DNA from: Pseudoalteromonas phenolica
GTDB taxonomy: Bacteria; Pseudomonadota; Gammaproteobacteria; Enterobacterales; Alteromonadaceae
DNA: 54,108 nucleotides
NCBI RefSeq assembly: GCF_005886345.1
Contig: NZ_PNEC01000015.1
Coordinates: 1-54,108 of the forward strand
Reading direction: 5' to 3'
The translations under genes and the position numbers were made by a program. This document shows, one piece after another, positions 1 through 8,485 of the stretch. Each line of letters begins with the position of its first letter. Within the stretch, counting starts at the first letter, position 1. Below the pieces are notes generated by a model that did no database searches, had not been told where the DNA came from, and worked only from the letters and a program-made list of their open reading frames with translations.

Positions 1-1
1 G

Positions 2-121
2 GCTCAAATATATCATAAAATGCATCGAAGCTGTATCTCATTTATGGTTAATTTAATGGCTGGGTTAATTGCCTACACTTTTCAGACTAAAAAGCCGAGC
101 ATAAAAGTGACTCGACTTTAA
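2..121 (+). mobile_element. IS982-type transposase, 3' end only (cut by window edge)
   Basis: An open frame runs from the left edge to a TAA at 119-121 and gives 39 residues ending in KKPSIKVTRL. The pattern HRS..SFMVNLMAGLIAYTFQ.KKPS is what I recognise as the C-terminus of IS982-family DDE transposases, where a short conserved tail with 'NLxAGLxAY' and 'KPS' precedes the stop. The catalytic part lies outside the window, so I cannot say whether the element is intact. It ends about 20 bases before the end of the neighbouring ABC permease gene. The family call comes from memory of the motif and was not searched. Confidence 0.65.
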
Positions 122-122
122 A

Positions 123-142
123 TCTTATACAGATCTGAGGTT
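123..142. repeat. Putative right terminal inverted repeat of the IS982-type element
   Basis: The bases just after the transposase stop (CTTATACAGATCTGAGGTT) resemble the CTTATCC-A-n-GAGGT type ends that I associate with IS982-family elements. The spacing of a few bases from the transposase stop is also typical. The matching left end is outside the window, so the repeat cannot be confirmed here. Confidence 0.4.
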
Positions 143-144
143 AA

Positions 145-1416
145 TTAGATATTAGTATAAAGCTGTTTTGAAGAAATACGATTTGCAAAAATGGCGAATA
201 ATAAATAAATAAAAGCTCCTGCAGAGTGCTCTATTCCAAGCTTTTCAGCCTCTGTCTCAACAACAATGCCTGTTATTGCTAAGACAAAACCTAACGTAAA
301 TACCAATGCAACACTGAAAAATGCCGATTTCTTACATACATTACCTATAGCAAAACATATAAGCACACCAGCAGTGTTTACTAAACTATAAGTCATTGAC
401 AGGTTGAAAACAGGGGAAGCAAAGCGAATGAATTCTATAAAGCCTGCTAAGAGGGCTGAGCAAACAAAAATACATAGCGCGAATTTTTCACTTGCTTTAG
501 CGTAATTAATTTTAGCCTCCATTACACTGCTGTAAATCGGTAAAGTGATTAAGGTTCCCCATGCTTGTTGCCTTTGAATTCTTGTCCATAAGATCATAAA
601 AGCAAGAATACATACAAGGTTAGAAAAGATAAATAAGCTAGGTCTGCCCGCAACATAAAAGTAATTTAAGGTAAGTAAGGCAACCAATATTATTAGCACG
701 AGTACCGTGTATTGTATGAGCGAGCGGCCCATAAAATAGCTCAAAGGAAAAAAGAATTTATTTAATCCTTGTCCATAACCCTTTAAAAAACCTTTAGGGA
801 TTGGGGACCAACCAGATTGAAGCGCGTGTTTATAGTCAACGAGGGCTTGGGTTTGCCATTTGAACGCTGTACCAAAGTGCCTTCTAAACAGCACCAAATT
901 AATGTTTAAGATCACAGCTAAAGCGGCTAACCAAGTAGGCACTTCTTTAAAAGCAACTGTAAAACCGATGATTGCAAAGAAAAAATAGGAACTTGAGTTA
1001 AACATTTTGCTGGTAACTCGGCACTTTAAATAAAACAAGGTTCCGACTAAAACAGAAATACAGAGCAATTTTAATACATCATATTGTTCAAAAATAATAG
1101 CACTTGCGAGCAAAATCACGTGTGGCGCAACAATAATGATATTGCCCTGTTTGACGATGTGGTCAGTATAACCAGGTACTAAACTATGCCATTCAGTGGC
1201 TTGCAGGCGAATGCTTTGCCAAGAGACAGAAGCAAAGGCACAGATACTGGTAAAACAGATTGTAAATGGCAAGGCTTCAGTCAGCCCTTTAATCATGACA
1301 AGTACACTGATAATTACACCAATTAACATGGGCAGCAGGTAGTTTAAGCTGCCGCATTCTTTAAACCAATAGGCATAAAACCCTTTATGCCAAGTACGGT
1401 TTAGCGTATTACTCAT
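145..1416 (-). CDS. ABC transporter permease-like membrane protein
   Basis: This 423-residue protein has about ten to twelve hydrophobic segments spread over its whole length and no signal peptide or soluble domain. I cannot assign a named family. Its role is inferred from context: its ATG overlaps the stop of the ABC ATPase gene by four bases (ATGA), and a GntR/YtrA regulator heads the operon. That arrangement is typical of YtrA-controlled ABC exporters linked to envelope-active peptides. The C-terminus (QLYTNI) ends three bases from the putative end of an insertion sequence, so the natural stop may have been replaced. The substrate is unknown. Confidence 0.7.
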   Translation of the reverse strand: MSNTLNRTWHKGFYAYWFKECGSLNYLLPMLIGVIISVLVMIKGLTEALPFTICFTSICAFASVSWQSIRLQATEWHSLVPGYTDHIVKQGNIIIVAPHVILLASAIIFEQYDVLKLLCISVLVGTLFYLKCRVTSKMFNSSSYFFFAIIGFTVAFKEVPTWLAALAVILNINLVLFRRHFGTAFKWQTQALVDYKHALQSGWSPIPKGFLKGYGQGLNKFFFPLSYFMGRSLIQYTVLVLIILVALLTLNYFYVAGRPSLFIFSNLVCILAFMILWTRIQRQQAWGTLITLPIYSSVMEAKINYAKASEKFALCIFVCSALLAGFIEFIRFASPVFNLSMTYSLVNTAGVLICFAIGNVCKKSAFFSVALVFTLGFVLAITGIVVETEAEKLGIEHSAGAFIYLLFAIFANRISSKQLYTNI

Positions 1417-2252
1417 GCGTGTAACTCCACAAATAATTGCTCAAGCGATAATGTCGAAACATGATTTACACCAGCAATATCTTGGCCTTGGTAACCCGAG
1501 ATGATTGCTGCGTTACTCTGTTTGTTAAGAACATCAAAGTCACTTAAATTAACCGCTGTTTCGTTAGAGATACTTATTTTCCGAATTGAGGTCTTGAGTT
1601 CATCTAATTCATTAAAGAGTTTGATTTCACCGTCTTTAACAAGTGCAACATGGGTAGCGACTCTTTCTATATCAGAAGTGATGTGTGTTGAAAAGATCAC
1701 GCCAGAACCTGATTCGAGCGATAGATCAAAAAGATCGAGCATAAATTCTCGACGGGCGATGGGATCTAAGCTGGCTACAGGTTCATCTAATATAAGTAGT
1801 TTAGGTCGATATGCCATGGCCATAATTAAAGCAAGTGCTTGCCGTTGGCCGATAGATAGGTTTTCAACCATATCATCAGAATTTAATTCAAAACGTTTTA
1901 GCCAATCTAGCTCTAGTGTGTTATCCCACTCGCTGTAAAAGCTTGAGTGTAAATCTAACGCTTCTCTAATCGAAAAACCCTCATATCCAAAAGCTTGCTG
2001 GGGCACATAGCCAACTTGTGACTTTAATTCTGCATTTAATTGAGTCGGGTTTTCCCCGAGTGTAAATACTTCGCCCGTATCTACCTCAATAAGTCCAAGG
2101 GCACTGCGCAAAAGAGTTGTTTTACCAGCACCATTTTTGCCAAGCAAACCTACAACCATACCGGGCTCTATGGTTAAATCGATGTTTTTTAACACCATGT
2201 TTTGATTAAATATCTTATGAACGTTTTTATATTCTAAAAGGGCGGTTGTCAT
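1413..2252 (-). CDS. ABC transporter ATP-binding protein (YtrB/BcrA type)
   Basis: A complete ABC ATPase of 279 residues from the chosen start. Walker A (GKNGAGKTT) is at about residues 38-46, the signature LSIGQ at 132-136, Walker B LLILDEP at 152-158 and the H-loop histidine at 190. I chose the ATG at 2252 because GGGAG lies eight bases upstream of it. An in-frame ATG five codons earlier lies inside the regulator gene and lacks such a site. It follows the GntR gene almost without a gap and overlaps the permease by four bases, so the three are co-transcribed. It presumably powers the neighbouring permease; the substrate is unknown. Confidence 0.9.
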   Translation of the reverse strand: MTTALLEYKNVHKIFNQNMVLKNIDLTIEPGMVVGLLGKNGAGKTTLLRSALGLIEVDTGEVFTLGENPTQLNAELKSQVGYVPQQAFGYEGFSIREALDLHSSFYSEWDNTLELDWLKRFELNSDDMVENLSIGQRQALALIMAMAYRPKLLILDEPVASLDPIARREFMLDLFDLSLESGSGVIFSTHITSDIERVATHVALVKDGEIKLFNELDELKTSIRKISISNETAVNLSDFDVLNKQSNAAIISGYQGQDIAGVNHVSTLSLEQLFVELHA

Positions 2253-2254
2253 TA

Positions 2255-2629
2255 TTATTGCTCCCATCTTTTTGAGATTATCTCATTTAGTTCGTTCACG
2301 GTTACACCAAGCTGTTTTGCCTGCTGTATTAGTTGATCTACCCCTTCATAAAGGAGCGTTTGACCTTGTTCTGGTGATTGAGGTTGCTGCTCTGCAACCC
2401 GAGTAGGTTGGCCTCTTCGTCTTTCTAACCAACCTTGATCTACAAGCATGCCAATAGCCCGTGATACTGTCATCGGGTTCACTGTGAAATATTCTGCAAT
2501 TTTTCTAACTGATGGCAACTCTTCTCCAGCTTGTATTTGGCCACCAACAATTAAACGAACGATTTGTTCGTGTAATTGTTTATAAATTGGATCGCCACTA
2601 CTGGGGTTGACATTAATAAATTCTAGCAT
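2255..2629 (-). CDS. GntR-family transcriptional regulator, YtrA subfamily
   Basis: A 124-residue protein with an N-terminal winged helix-turn-helix at about residues 11-80 (GEELPSVRKIAEYF, then NPMTVSRAIGML). A short C-terminal tail replaces the large ligand domain of most GntR proteins. That size and layout define the YtrA subfamily, whose members usually repress their own ABC-transporter operon. Here it is the first gene of a leftward operon with an ATPase and a permease. The divergent promoter region upstream contains a 12-base palindrome and three spaced copies of one half-site, a likely autoregulatory operator. The inducer is not evident. Confidence 0.88.
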   Translation of the reverse strand: MLEFINVNPSSGDPIYKQLHEQIVRLIVGGQIQAGEELPSVRKIAEYFTVNPMTVSRAIGMLVDQGWLERRRGQPTRVAEQQPQSPEQGQTLLYEGVDQLIQQAKQLGVTVNELNEIISKRWEQ

Positions 2630-2643
2630 TAATCTAAACTCAC

Positions 2644-2671
2644 TGTATTAATACAATAATACACCAATACA
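2644..2671. promoter_or_regulatory. Candidate YtrA-type operator with repeated half-sites
   Basis: TGTATTAATACA at 2644-2655 is a perfect 12-base palindrome. Its AATACA half recurs at 2658-2663 and 2666-2671, so three copies lie eight bases apart. The cluster sits between the divergent regulator and hydrolase genes, where it could control both directions. That the GntR protein binds here is inferred. Confidence 0.55.
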
Positions 2672-2718
2672 CTAAGTTAAAAATATCATAGTGTGTGTAA
2701 AAAGCAACAAGGAACTCA

Positions 2719-4242
2719 ATGATGAGCAGAAGTAACATGACAAAAACAGGTCTTTTTAAGTTAGCGGCTCTGCCGTTAATGATGGGGCTTTCATCTTCAG
2801 CTATTGCAGAGCAAGATAACAAAGTAAAACCAGAACTTACTCCATGTTATGCAAAAGGTTTAGATGACAGATTATTATGCGGCAGCATTAAGCAGCCAGT
2901 TTCAGACAACCCAGCGGACGGTGAGATAGACATTCACTTTGCAATCATTCCTGCAATCAAACCAAGTAAACCTGAAGAAGCCGTACTTGGTTTTGCTGGT
3001 GGTCCAGGTCAATCAGCCACAGAGTTAGCGGCCATTTTTGATAGAAACCTGCGCTATGCACGTGAATCTAGAGATATACTTCTGGTTGATCAACGTGGCA
3101 CAGGTAAATCCAATAAACTGCAATGTGAAGGTGTAGATTTAATCTCGCAATTTGAGTTAAATGATTTAACCGAAGACATGGATACCTTCGCAAAAGAAGA
3201 AACACAAAAGTGTAAAGACGAACTTAATACTGACCTATCACATTATTCTACTGTAGCAGCGGCAAAAGACTTTGATGCTGTGAGAGAAGCGTTAGGTTAT
3301 AAAGGCCTGCATTTATACGGCGTGTCATATGGTACGCGTATAGCGCAAGAATATACCCGTCAATTTCCTGATTCTGTGATCACCAGCACACTCGATGGTG
3401 TTGTGCCTATGCAACAAAGTTTAACAGCGATAGGTAAAGCGATTGATGACTCAATGAATGCTTTATTTGATAGATGTGAAACAGATGCAAATTGCTCAGA
3501 AAATTATCCAAATTTGAAAGCGAACTTTTATAAGTTACTTGAACAATTAGATGATCAAGCGATTGAAACAACTGTGCGTCATCCAAGAACACACAAAAAG
3601 ATAAACTTAGTACTGACCAAAATGAAGGTGTTTAGCACTGTTCGTATGGCTTTATACAGCCACACTACACGTGCACTCGTTCCTTTAGCAATCAGTGAAG
3701 CGTTGAATGGAGACTATTCACCGATTGTAGGGTTACTTTCATCAACAGATATGATGGATAGCATGGCGATGGGGATGCACAGTGCGATTGTCTGCTCTGA
3801 AGATTGGCCGAGTTTAACCGATGTATCCCGTTCTGATCATGGCGAAGCTTATCTGGGACGAATGATGATTGAAGGTTTTGATATCGCATGTCCTATTTGG
3901 GATGCCAAGCCAGTAGATAAATCTTTCTATGAACCAGTTAAAACAGATATTCCTACGCTCTTATTATCAGGTGGTTTAGATCCGGCTACGCCTGCTAGTT
4001 GGGCTGAAATGGCAATGGTAGAAATGAGTAACGCAAAACACTTGGTTTCTGAGAGTGCAACTCACGGTGTGGTATCACAAACCTGTGCTGCGAATATCGT
4101 AGGTAAATTTATTGACTCGAATGGGTCAGAAGAATTAGACGCAACTTGTTTAGAAAAAGACAATCGCAAGCAGTTTTTTATGAACTTAAATGGTGTTGCT
4201 CTGCATACCGACAGTGGTTCTGAATCGAGTGAAAAGGAGTAA
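2719..4242 (+). CDS. Exported alpha/beta hydrolase, S33 (tripeptidyl aminopeptidase-like)
   Basis: A 507-residue protein with a Sec signal peptide ending near residue 30 (SSSAIA). It shows the S33 prolyl-aminopeptidase plan: oxyanion-loop GGPGQS near 94-99, nucleophile elbow GVSYG with Ser203, a C-terminal TAP-like part with Asp421 in GGLDPATP, and His449 in ATHGV. Several cysteines suit a periplasmic protein. AAGGAA precedes the ATG. It is followed after three bases by an ABC ATPase and then a permease, so a peptidase and an exporter are probably made together. Degradation or processing of small peptides outside the cytoplasm is the likely role; the substrate is unknown. Confidence 0.88.
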   Translation: MMSRSNMTKTGLFKLAALPLMMGLSSSAIAEQDNKVKPELTPCYAKGLDDRLLCGSIKQPVSDNPADGEIDIHFAIIPAIKPSKPEEAVLGFAGGPGQSATELAAIFDRNLRYARESRDILLVDQRGTGKSNKLQCEGVDLISQFELNDLTEDMDTFAKEETQKCKDELNTDLSHYSTVAAAKDFDAVREALGYKGLHLYGVSYGTRIAQEYTRQFPDSVITSTLDGVVPMQQSLTAIGKAIDDSMNALFDRCETDANCSENYPNLKANFYKLLEQLDDQAIETTVRHPRTHKKINLVLTKMKVFSTVRMALYSHTTRALVPLAISEALNGDYSPIVGLLSSTDMMDSMAMGMHSAIVCSEDWPSLTDVSRSDHGEAYLGRMMIEGFDIACPIWDAKPVDKSFYEPVKTDIPTLLLSGGLDPATPASWAEMAMVEMSNAKHLVSESATHGVVSQTCAANIVGKFIDSNGSEELDATCLEKDNRKQFFMNLNGVALHTDSGSESSEKE

Positions 4243-4245
4243 GAG

Positions 4246-4980
4246 ATGATTTCTGTAAATAACTTAGAAAAGAAGATCGGTTCAGTAAAAGCCATGAATA
4301 ATCTGAGCTTTACTGCACAAAATGGCAAAATCACAGGTTTGCTGGGGCCAAATGGTGCAGGTAAAACCACCTGTTTGCGTACTGTATTTGGTTTACTGAA
4401 AGCTGATAGTGGCAATGCGGAGATTGATGGTATTGATGTCGCAAAAGAGCCAATGGCAGCAAAACAGAAATTGGGCTTGTTTCCAGACCCATGTGGTTTA
4501 TACGAGCGTCTGACGCCACGCGAGTACATTCAATTTTATGCCGAACTCAGTGGTATGGAAACGGATGCTGCAAAAGCTGCAACCCAAGATGTATTAAGTA
4601 AATTAAAAATGGACGACATTGCTGACAGACGCTGCCAAGGCTTTTCGCAAGGTCAGCACATGAAAACGGCGCTGGCACAAGCAATCGTGCATAAACCGAC
4701 CAACATTATTCTTGATGAGCCAACTCGTGGTCTTGATGTAATGAGCACGCGTATTCTTCGTGAGTTATTACTAATGCTGAAAGAGCAGGGACACTGCGTT
4801 CTATTCTCAAGCCATGTAATGCAAGAGGTGGCCGCACTGTGTGATCATGTTGTGGTAATGGCTAAGGGTCAAGTTGTGGCTGAAGGCTCGCCAGCTGAAT
4901 TATGTGAGCGAACTGGTAAAGAAAGCCTTGAAGAAGCATTTATTGAATTAATCGGTAGTGATGAAGGAATTGCAGCATGA
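4246..4980 (+). CDS. ABC transporter ATP-binding protein, NatA-like
   Basis: A 244-residue ABC ATPase with Walker A GPNGAGKTT at about 34-42, signature FSQGQ at 133-137, Walker B IILDEPTRGLD from about 154, and an H-loop SSH at 188-190. The 'TRGLD' D-loop region and overall length resemble NatA of sodium exporters and related ABC-2 ATPases. A strong ribosome site (AAAAGGAG) lies upstream of the ATG, inside the end of the hydrolase gene. The stop overlaps the next ATG (ATGA). It pairs with the NatB-like permease downstream. The sodium assignment is only by resemblance. Confidence 0.88.
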   Translation: MISVNNLEKKIGSVKAMNNLSFTAQNGKITGLLGPNGAGKTTCLRTVFGLLKADSGNAEIDGIDVAKEPMAAKQKLGLFPDPCGLYERLTPREYIQFYAELSGMETDAAKAATQDVLSKLKMDDIADRRCQGFSQGQHMKTALAQAIVHKPTNIILDEPTRGLDVMSTRILRELLLMLKEQGHCVLFSSHVMQEVAALCDHVVVMAKGQVVAEGSPAELCERTGKESLEEAFIELIGSDEGIAA

Positions 4981-6113
4981 TGAAGTTACTGTCAGTTTTA
5001 TTTAAAAAAGAAGTATTGGATGCTAGCCGTGACAAGCGTTCCGTAATGGCGGGTTTGTATTATGCCATTGGTACACCAATCATTATGTGTTTACTATTTT
5101 CAGTGATGTTAAAGCAATTTGCATCAGCTGAAGATTTAAAAATTACAATTAAAAACCCAGAACAAGCCCCTAATCTGGTTCAGTATCTTGAAAGTAAAGA
5201 GATTGTGCATGGTACAGGCGAAGACGTTAAAGATATCGTGTTAGAAATCAGTGATGATTTTGCTGTAAAAATGTCTGAAGGTCGACCTGCAACGGTTACT
5301 GTGATAGCTGATAAGTCTAATGATAAATTGCGTAAGTCGATTTCTCGATTAGAACGTTCATTAGCACGCTATAATTCTGAGGTAGCCGGTTTACGCCTAT
5401 TGGCAAGAGGTGTTGATCCAACTCTTATGAGAGCCGTTGATGTACAAGTGCATGATCAAGCAACACCTGATTCTAAAGGCGGTATGTTCTTAGGCATCGC
5501 GACGCTTTCTATTGTACTAACTCTGTTTTATGCAGCGATGAACCTAGCCATTGATACCAGTGCGGGTGAGCGTGAGCGTAATTCAATTGCATTGTTACTA
5601 AGCCACCCAATTAGTACATTACAAATCGTTTTGGCTAAGTCCGGCGCAATAGCAACATTCTCGATGTTAGGTTTGGCTCTTATCTTAGTGGTTTCAAAGT
5701 TTGCTTATGGCATGGTGCCTTGGGAACAGCTTGGCTTTAGTGTTAACTTAAGCATTGAATTTATGTTGTTTTGTTTTGTGATTGGTTTACCGATTGCGCT
5801 TATGTCAGCAAGTTTGCAAGTGTTTGTGTCTTTCATGGCTAAGTCGTTCAAAGAAGCGCAAACCTATGTAACCATGGTTTTATTCGTACCTATGGGTCTT
5901 AGCATGGTAACAACCTATGATATCGCGACTGACGTTGTACAGTGGCTACCAATTGCGGCACAACAATACGCCATGATTGAATTTATTAAAGGTAATGACA
6001 TTCCTGTTGCACAACTGGCTTTATCAACATTGGTAACGCTAGGGCTATTCGGTGTGCTTAGTTACCTAAGTAGCCGCATGCTGAAAAGTGAAAAAGTGGT
6101 ATTCGGTTTATAA
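4977..6113 (+). CDS. ABC-2 permease, NatB-like
   Basis: A 378-residue membrane protein with the ABC-2/NatB layout. There is one transmembrane segment near residues 24-45, then a hydrophilic external domain to about 170, then about five or six transmembrane segments to the C-terminus. The conserved phrase AGERERNSIALLLSHPI lies just after the second membrane segment and matches the coupling region of this family. It overlaps the ATPase gene by four bases and is the last gene of the operon; a strong terminator follows. Sodium or peptide export are both possible, and the neighbouring exported peptidase favours a peptide-related role. Confidence 0.82.
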   Translation: MMKLLSVLFKKEVLDASRDKRSVMAGLYYAIGTPIIMCLLFSVMLKQFASAEDLKITIKNPEQAPNLVQYLESKEIVHGTGEDVKDIVLEISDDFAVKMSEGRPATVTVIADKSNDKLRKSISRLERSLARYNSEVAGLRLLARGVDPTLMRAVDVQVHDQATPDSKGGMFLGIATLSIVLTLFYAAMNLAIDTSAGERERNSIALLLSHPISTLQIVLAKSGAIATFSMLGLALILVVSKFAYGMVPWEQLGFSVNLSIEFMLFCFVIGLPIALMSASLQVFVSFMAKSFKEAQTYVTMVLFVPMGLSMVTTYDIATDVVQWLPIAAQQYAMIEFIKGNDIPVAQLALSTLVTLGLFGVLSYLSSRMLKSEKVVFGL

Positions 6114-6137
6114 TTAATAAATAAAATACTCTCAACC

Positions 6138-6163
6138 AGCCCCGTTCTTCACGGGGCTTTTTT
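6138..6163 (+). terminator. Intrinsic terminator after the NatB-like gene
   Basis: AGCCCCG (6138-6144) pairs perfectly with CGGGGCT (6152-6158) across a seven-base loop, followed by a T-run. Confidence 0.92.
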
Positions 6164-6251
6164 ATGTGCTAATCGTTGTAAATGCATTGTTGTATTTTGT
6201 TTGTGTTATTAATATCAATCACGATTGATTTCATAAAGGAGCTAAGTATTA

Positions 6252-6742
6252 ATGAAAAGATTGGTTATTTTACTATTAAGCTTTTTAACTCTTGGGTGTG
6301 AAAACCCACCTAGCTTTCAAGAAATGAAATCTAGTTTTAAACAAAATAAGCACACTTTTTCAGAACTTCAAATATATGTTTGTGAAATGGGTAAAGTGGA
6401 ACAGCCATTTAGAAATTGTGATGGCAGTTTTTTTATAGCGTGAATCTCCCAAAACAAGAAAATGAGCCAACTATACAATATTTAGACGAAAGGTTATCTA
6501 AAATAGGCGCAACTTCTATTAAGTTCAAAAAAGGTGAAAATGTTAATTGCACCCTAAAAATACAGCTACATATAGCAGGTTTTGCAGGCTCTGGCGTTTC
6601 ATTCGATTATAAATATAATGTTAAAAATCCAAACTCACCTCGCGAACAGGGTTTCACCCTTGAGCACTTACCTGAAAAAGGGCCTGTGCAATTTGATGAG
6701 GTTTTAGCAAACGGTTGGTATCTTTCTTTTTATAGAAACTAA
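6252..6742 (+). pseudogene. Small lipoprotein gene, apparently frameshifted at a T7 run
   Basis: The first frame (6252-6443) starts with a lipoprotein signal (FLTLGC, Cys16) and stops after 63 codons. A second frame (6440-6742, GTG start) carries 100 more residues ending GWYLSFYRN. The switch occurs at seven Ts (6428-6434). With one more T the reading continues as DGSFFYSVNLPKQENEP into the second frame and gives one 163-residue lipoprotein. The second frame has no ribosome site of its own. I recognise no domain. Options are a real pseudogene, a phase-variable homopolymer, ribosomal slippage, or a sequencing error in the T-run. Two overlapping genes are less likely, since the second part has no signal peptide. 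Confidence 0.6.
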
Positions 6743-6766
6743 CGAAATTAAAAGTTATAGTTATTT

Positions 6767-6796
6767 AAGCCTTCACTGTTAGTGAGGGCTTTTTTA
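6767..6796 (+). terminator. Intrinsic terminator after the broken lipoprotein gene
   Basis: AAGCCTTCAC and GTGAGGGCTT form an imperfect hairpin followed by Ts. Confidence 0.75.
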
Positions 6797-6897
6797 TATC
6801 AGTGATGAATTGGTTATATAAACCTTAACTTTCTTAGTGTTATCCATTTTCGAATGCTGTCATAATATGTATGGTTTTATTTTTTTGGATTTATTAA

Positions 6898-7662
6898 ATG
6901 TGTGAACTTCTTGGCATGTCAGCCAATGTACCGACGGACATTTGTTTTAGTTTTTCTGGTCTTCTAGAGCGCGGTGGAAATACTGGTCCTCATAAAGATG
7001 GTTGGGGTATTACATTTTATGAGGGCAAAGGGTGTCGCACATTTAAAGATCCAGAGCCAAGTTGCACATCTGAAATAGCCAAACTAGTCAAAGCGTATCC
7101 GATTAAAAGTGTTTCGGTAATAAGCCATATTCGACAAGGCAATCGTGGGCGCACGTGTTTGGAGAATACACATCCGTTCACGCGTGAGCTTTGGGGTCGC
7201 GAAATTACGTATGCCCACAATGGGCAACTTTCGAATTACCAAGATTTAAAACCAGAATTTTATAAACCTGTCGGCAATACCGACAGTGAGTTGGCGTTTT
7301 GTTGGATCTTAGACAAAATCCGTGAAAAGTATCCAAAACGCCCCTCTAATATGGCTTCTGTGTTTCGCTATGCTGCAAAGCTCGCTAACGAATTAAGGGA
7401 GAAGGGCGTCTTCAACATGCTACTGACAGATGGTGTGTTTGTTTTGGCTTTTTGTACGAATAATTTACACTGGATAACTCGTAGAGCACCTTTTGGTAAA
7501 GCGACTTTAATTGATGCAGATATGGTTGTTGATTTTCAACAAGAGACAACACCAAACGATGTGGTTTCTGTTATTGCAACTCGCCCACTGACTAATGATG
7601 AGCAATGGCAAAAGATGGAACCTGGCGAATTTGCCTTATTTAAGTTAGGCGAAAAAATCTAG
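6898..7662 (+). CDS. yafJ: Class II glutamine amidotransferase, YafJ family
   Basis: A 254-residue protein beginning MCELLGMSAN. Cys2 is the nucleophile exposed once the initiator Met is removed, as in N-terminal-nucleophile amidotransferases. Further family signatures are HKDGWGITFY (near 37-46), SHIRQGNRG, ENTHPF and AHNGQL. The length matches stand-alone YafJ proteins (about 255 residues), which lack a synthetase domain, so the acceptor of the ammonia is unknown. It is a single gene with its own terminator. A weak GGA lies upstream of the ATG. Confidence 0.9.
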   Translation: MCELLGMSANVPTDICFSFSGLLERGGNTGPHKDGWGITFYEGKGCRTFKDPEPSCTSEIAKLVKAYPIKSVSVISHIRQGNRGRTCLENTHPFTRELWGREITYAHNGQLSNYQDLKPEFYKPVGNTDSELAFCWILDKIREKYPKRPSNMASVFRYAAKLANELREKGVFNMLLTDGVFVLAFCTNNLHWITRRAPFGKATLIDADMVVDFQQETTPNDVVSVIATRPLTNDEQWQKMEPGEFALFKLGEKI

Positions 7663-7685
7663 CTCTTTACAGTGTTAAGCAAAGC

Positions 7686-7715
7686 AAAAAGCCAAGCATA
7701 CGCTTGGCTTTTTGT
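7686..7715. terminator. Bidirectional terminator between yafJ and the DUF3108 gene
   Basis: AGCCAAGC (7690-7697) pairs with GCTTGGCT (7702-7709). As run from left and T-run to the right make it usable from both sides, which suits the convergent genes. Confidence 0.9.
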
Positions 7716-7732
7716 TATCTCAACGAGTCATT

Positions 7733-8485
7733 CTATTTGTCATACTGTTTAAGTTGGACTTGGAATTGTTCAATTCCTTCTTTTCCTTTATACATTTTAA
7801 CAAGTAAAAAGTCATATTCAGGTGCAAACCAAGCAATTGCCTGTCTTTTGTTGTTGTCATAGAGACGTTTAACTCTGATTGTTTCAACATTGCCAATCGG
7901 TAGTGTTATGGTCTCTTTTCCATCAACTTCAAAATCATAGTTACGTTGATTGCCATTTTTATCAATAATGGGGTAACTAAATTTTGTTTCACCTGCTTTT
8001 AAATCATTTCGCAGTTGAAACTGATAGGTGAGTAGATCTTTTTGTTCTGCTTTCCAGTCAACCTTCAGCGGATGTTTCTTTTTATTTGAGAAGATTTGTT
8101 TTTTACTTTGATCAAATACAAGATTGTACTGCTTATCTGGGCCTGTGCCTTTTCGTGACATTGAATATTCTAATGGAATAGCTTGATTATTATTCACCAT
8201 GAATCTGGCACGTTCATTTCTCTCATCAGAGAAAATCATCCACTCAATATCACTCTGATAAGTGAGTACATAAGTATTGTCAGCATTTTTTGTTAATTCA
8301 CGCAACGCATTGCCTTGGACGGACCCTTTTCGGCTAACTTCATATTCTGCTCGATAGGGAGTAAGAGGCTCGGCTAAAACCGATGTTGAGAAAATAGCGC
8401 TTAGTGTAATAAACCAAGCGCTAGTATGTCTATTCCGCGAACTGCGCGCCTTGCGGTGGAAGGGGTTGATTGTCAAAAACGGCAT
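7733..8485 (-). CDS. Exported DUF3108 protein
   Basis: A 250-residue protein with a long basic N-region and a signal peptide ending near residue 38 (STSVLA). The rest matches the DUF3108 plan: 'YRAEYEVSRKGS..GNALREL' at the start of the mature protein and 'WFAPEYDFLLVKMYKGKEG' near the end, which suggests a beta-rich periplasmic fold. The function of the family is not established. The ATG at 8485 lies within purN (56 bases overlap) and has GGAAG six bases upstream; no later in-frame start preserves the signal peptide. It is the last gene of a purM-purN operon, an arrangement seen in other Alteromonadales, without a clear purine link. Confidence 0.85.
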   Translation of the reverse strand: MPFLTINPFHRKARSSRNRHTSAWFITLSAIFSTSVLAEPLTPYRAEYEVSRKGSVQGNALRELTKNADNTYVLTYQSDIEWMIFSDERNERARFMVNNNQAIPLEYSMSRKGTGPDKQYNLVFDQSKKQIFSNKKKHPLKVDWKAEQKDLLTYQFQLRNDLKAGETKFSYPIIDKNGNQRNYDFEVDGKETITLPIGNVETIRVKRLYDNNKRQAIAWFAPEYDFLLVKMYKGKEGIEQFQVQLKQYDK

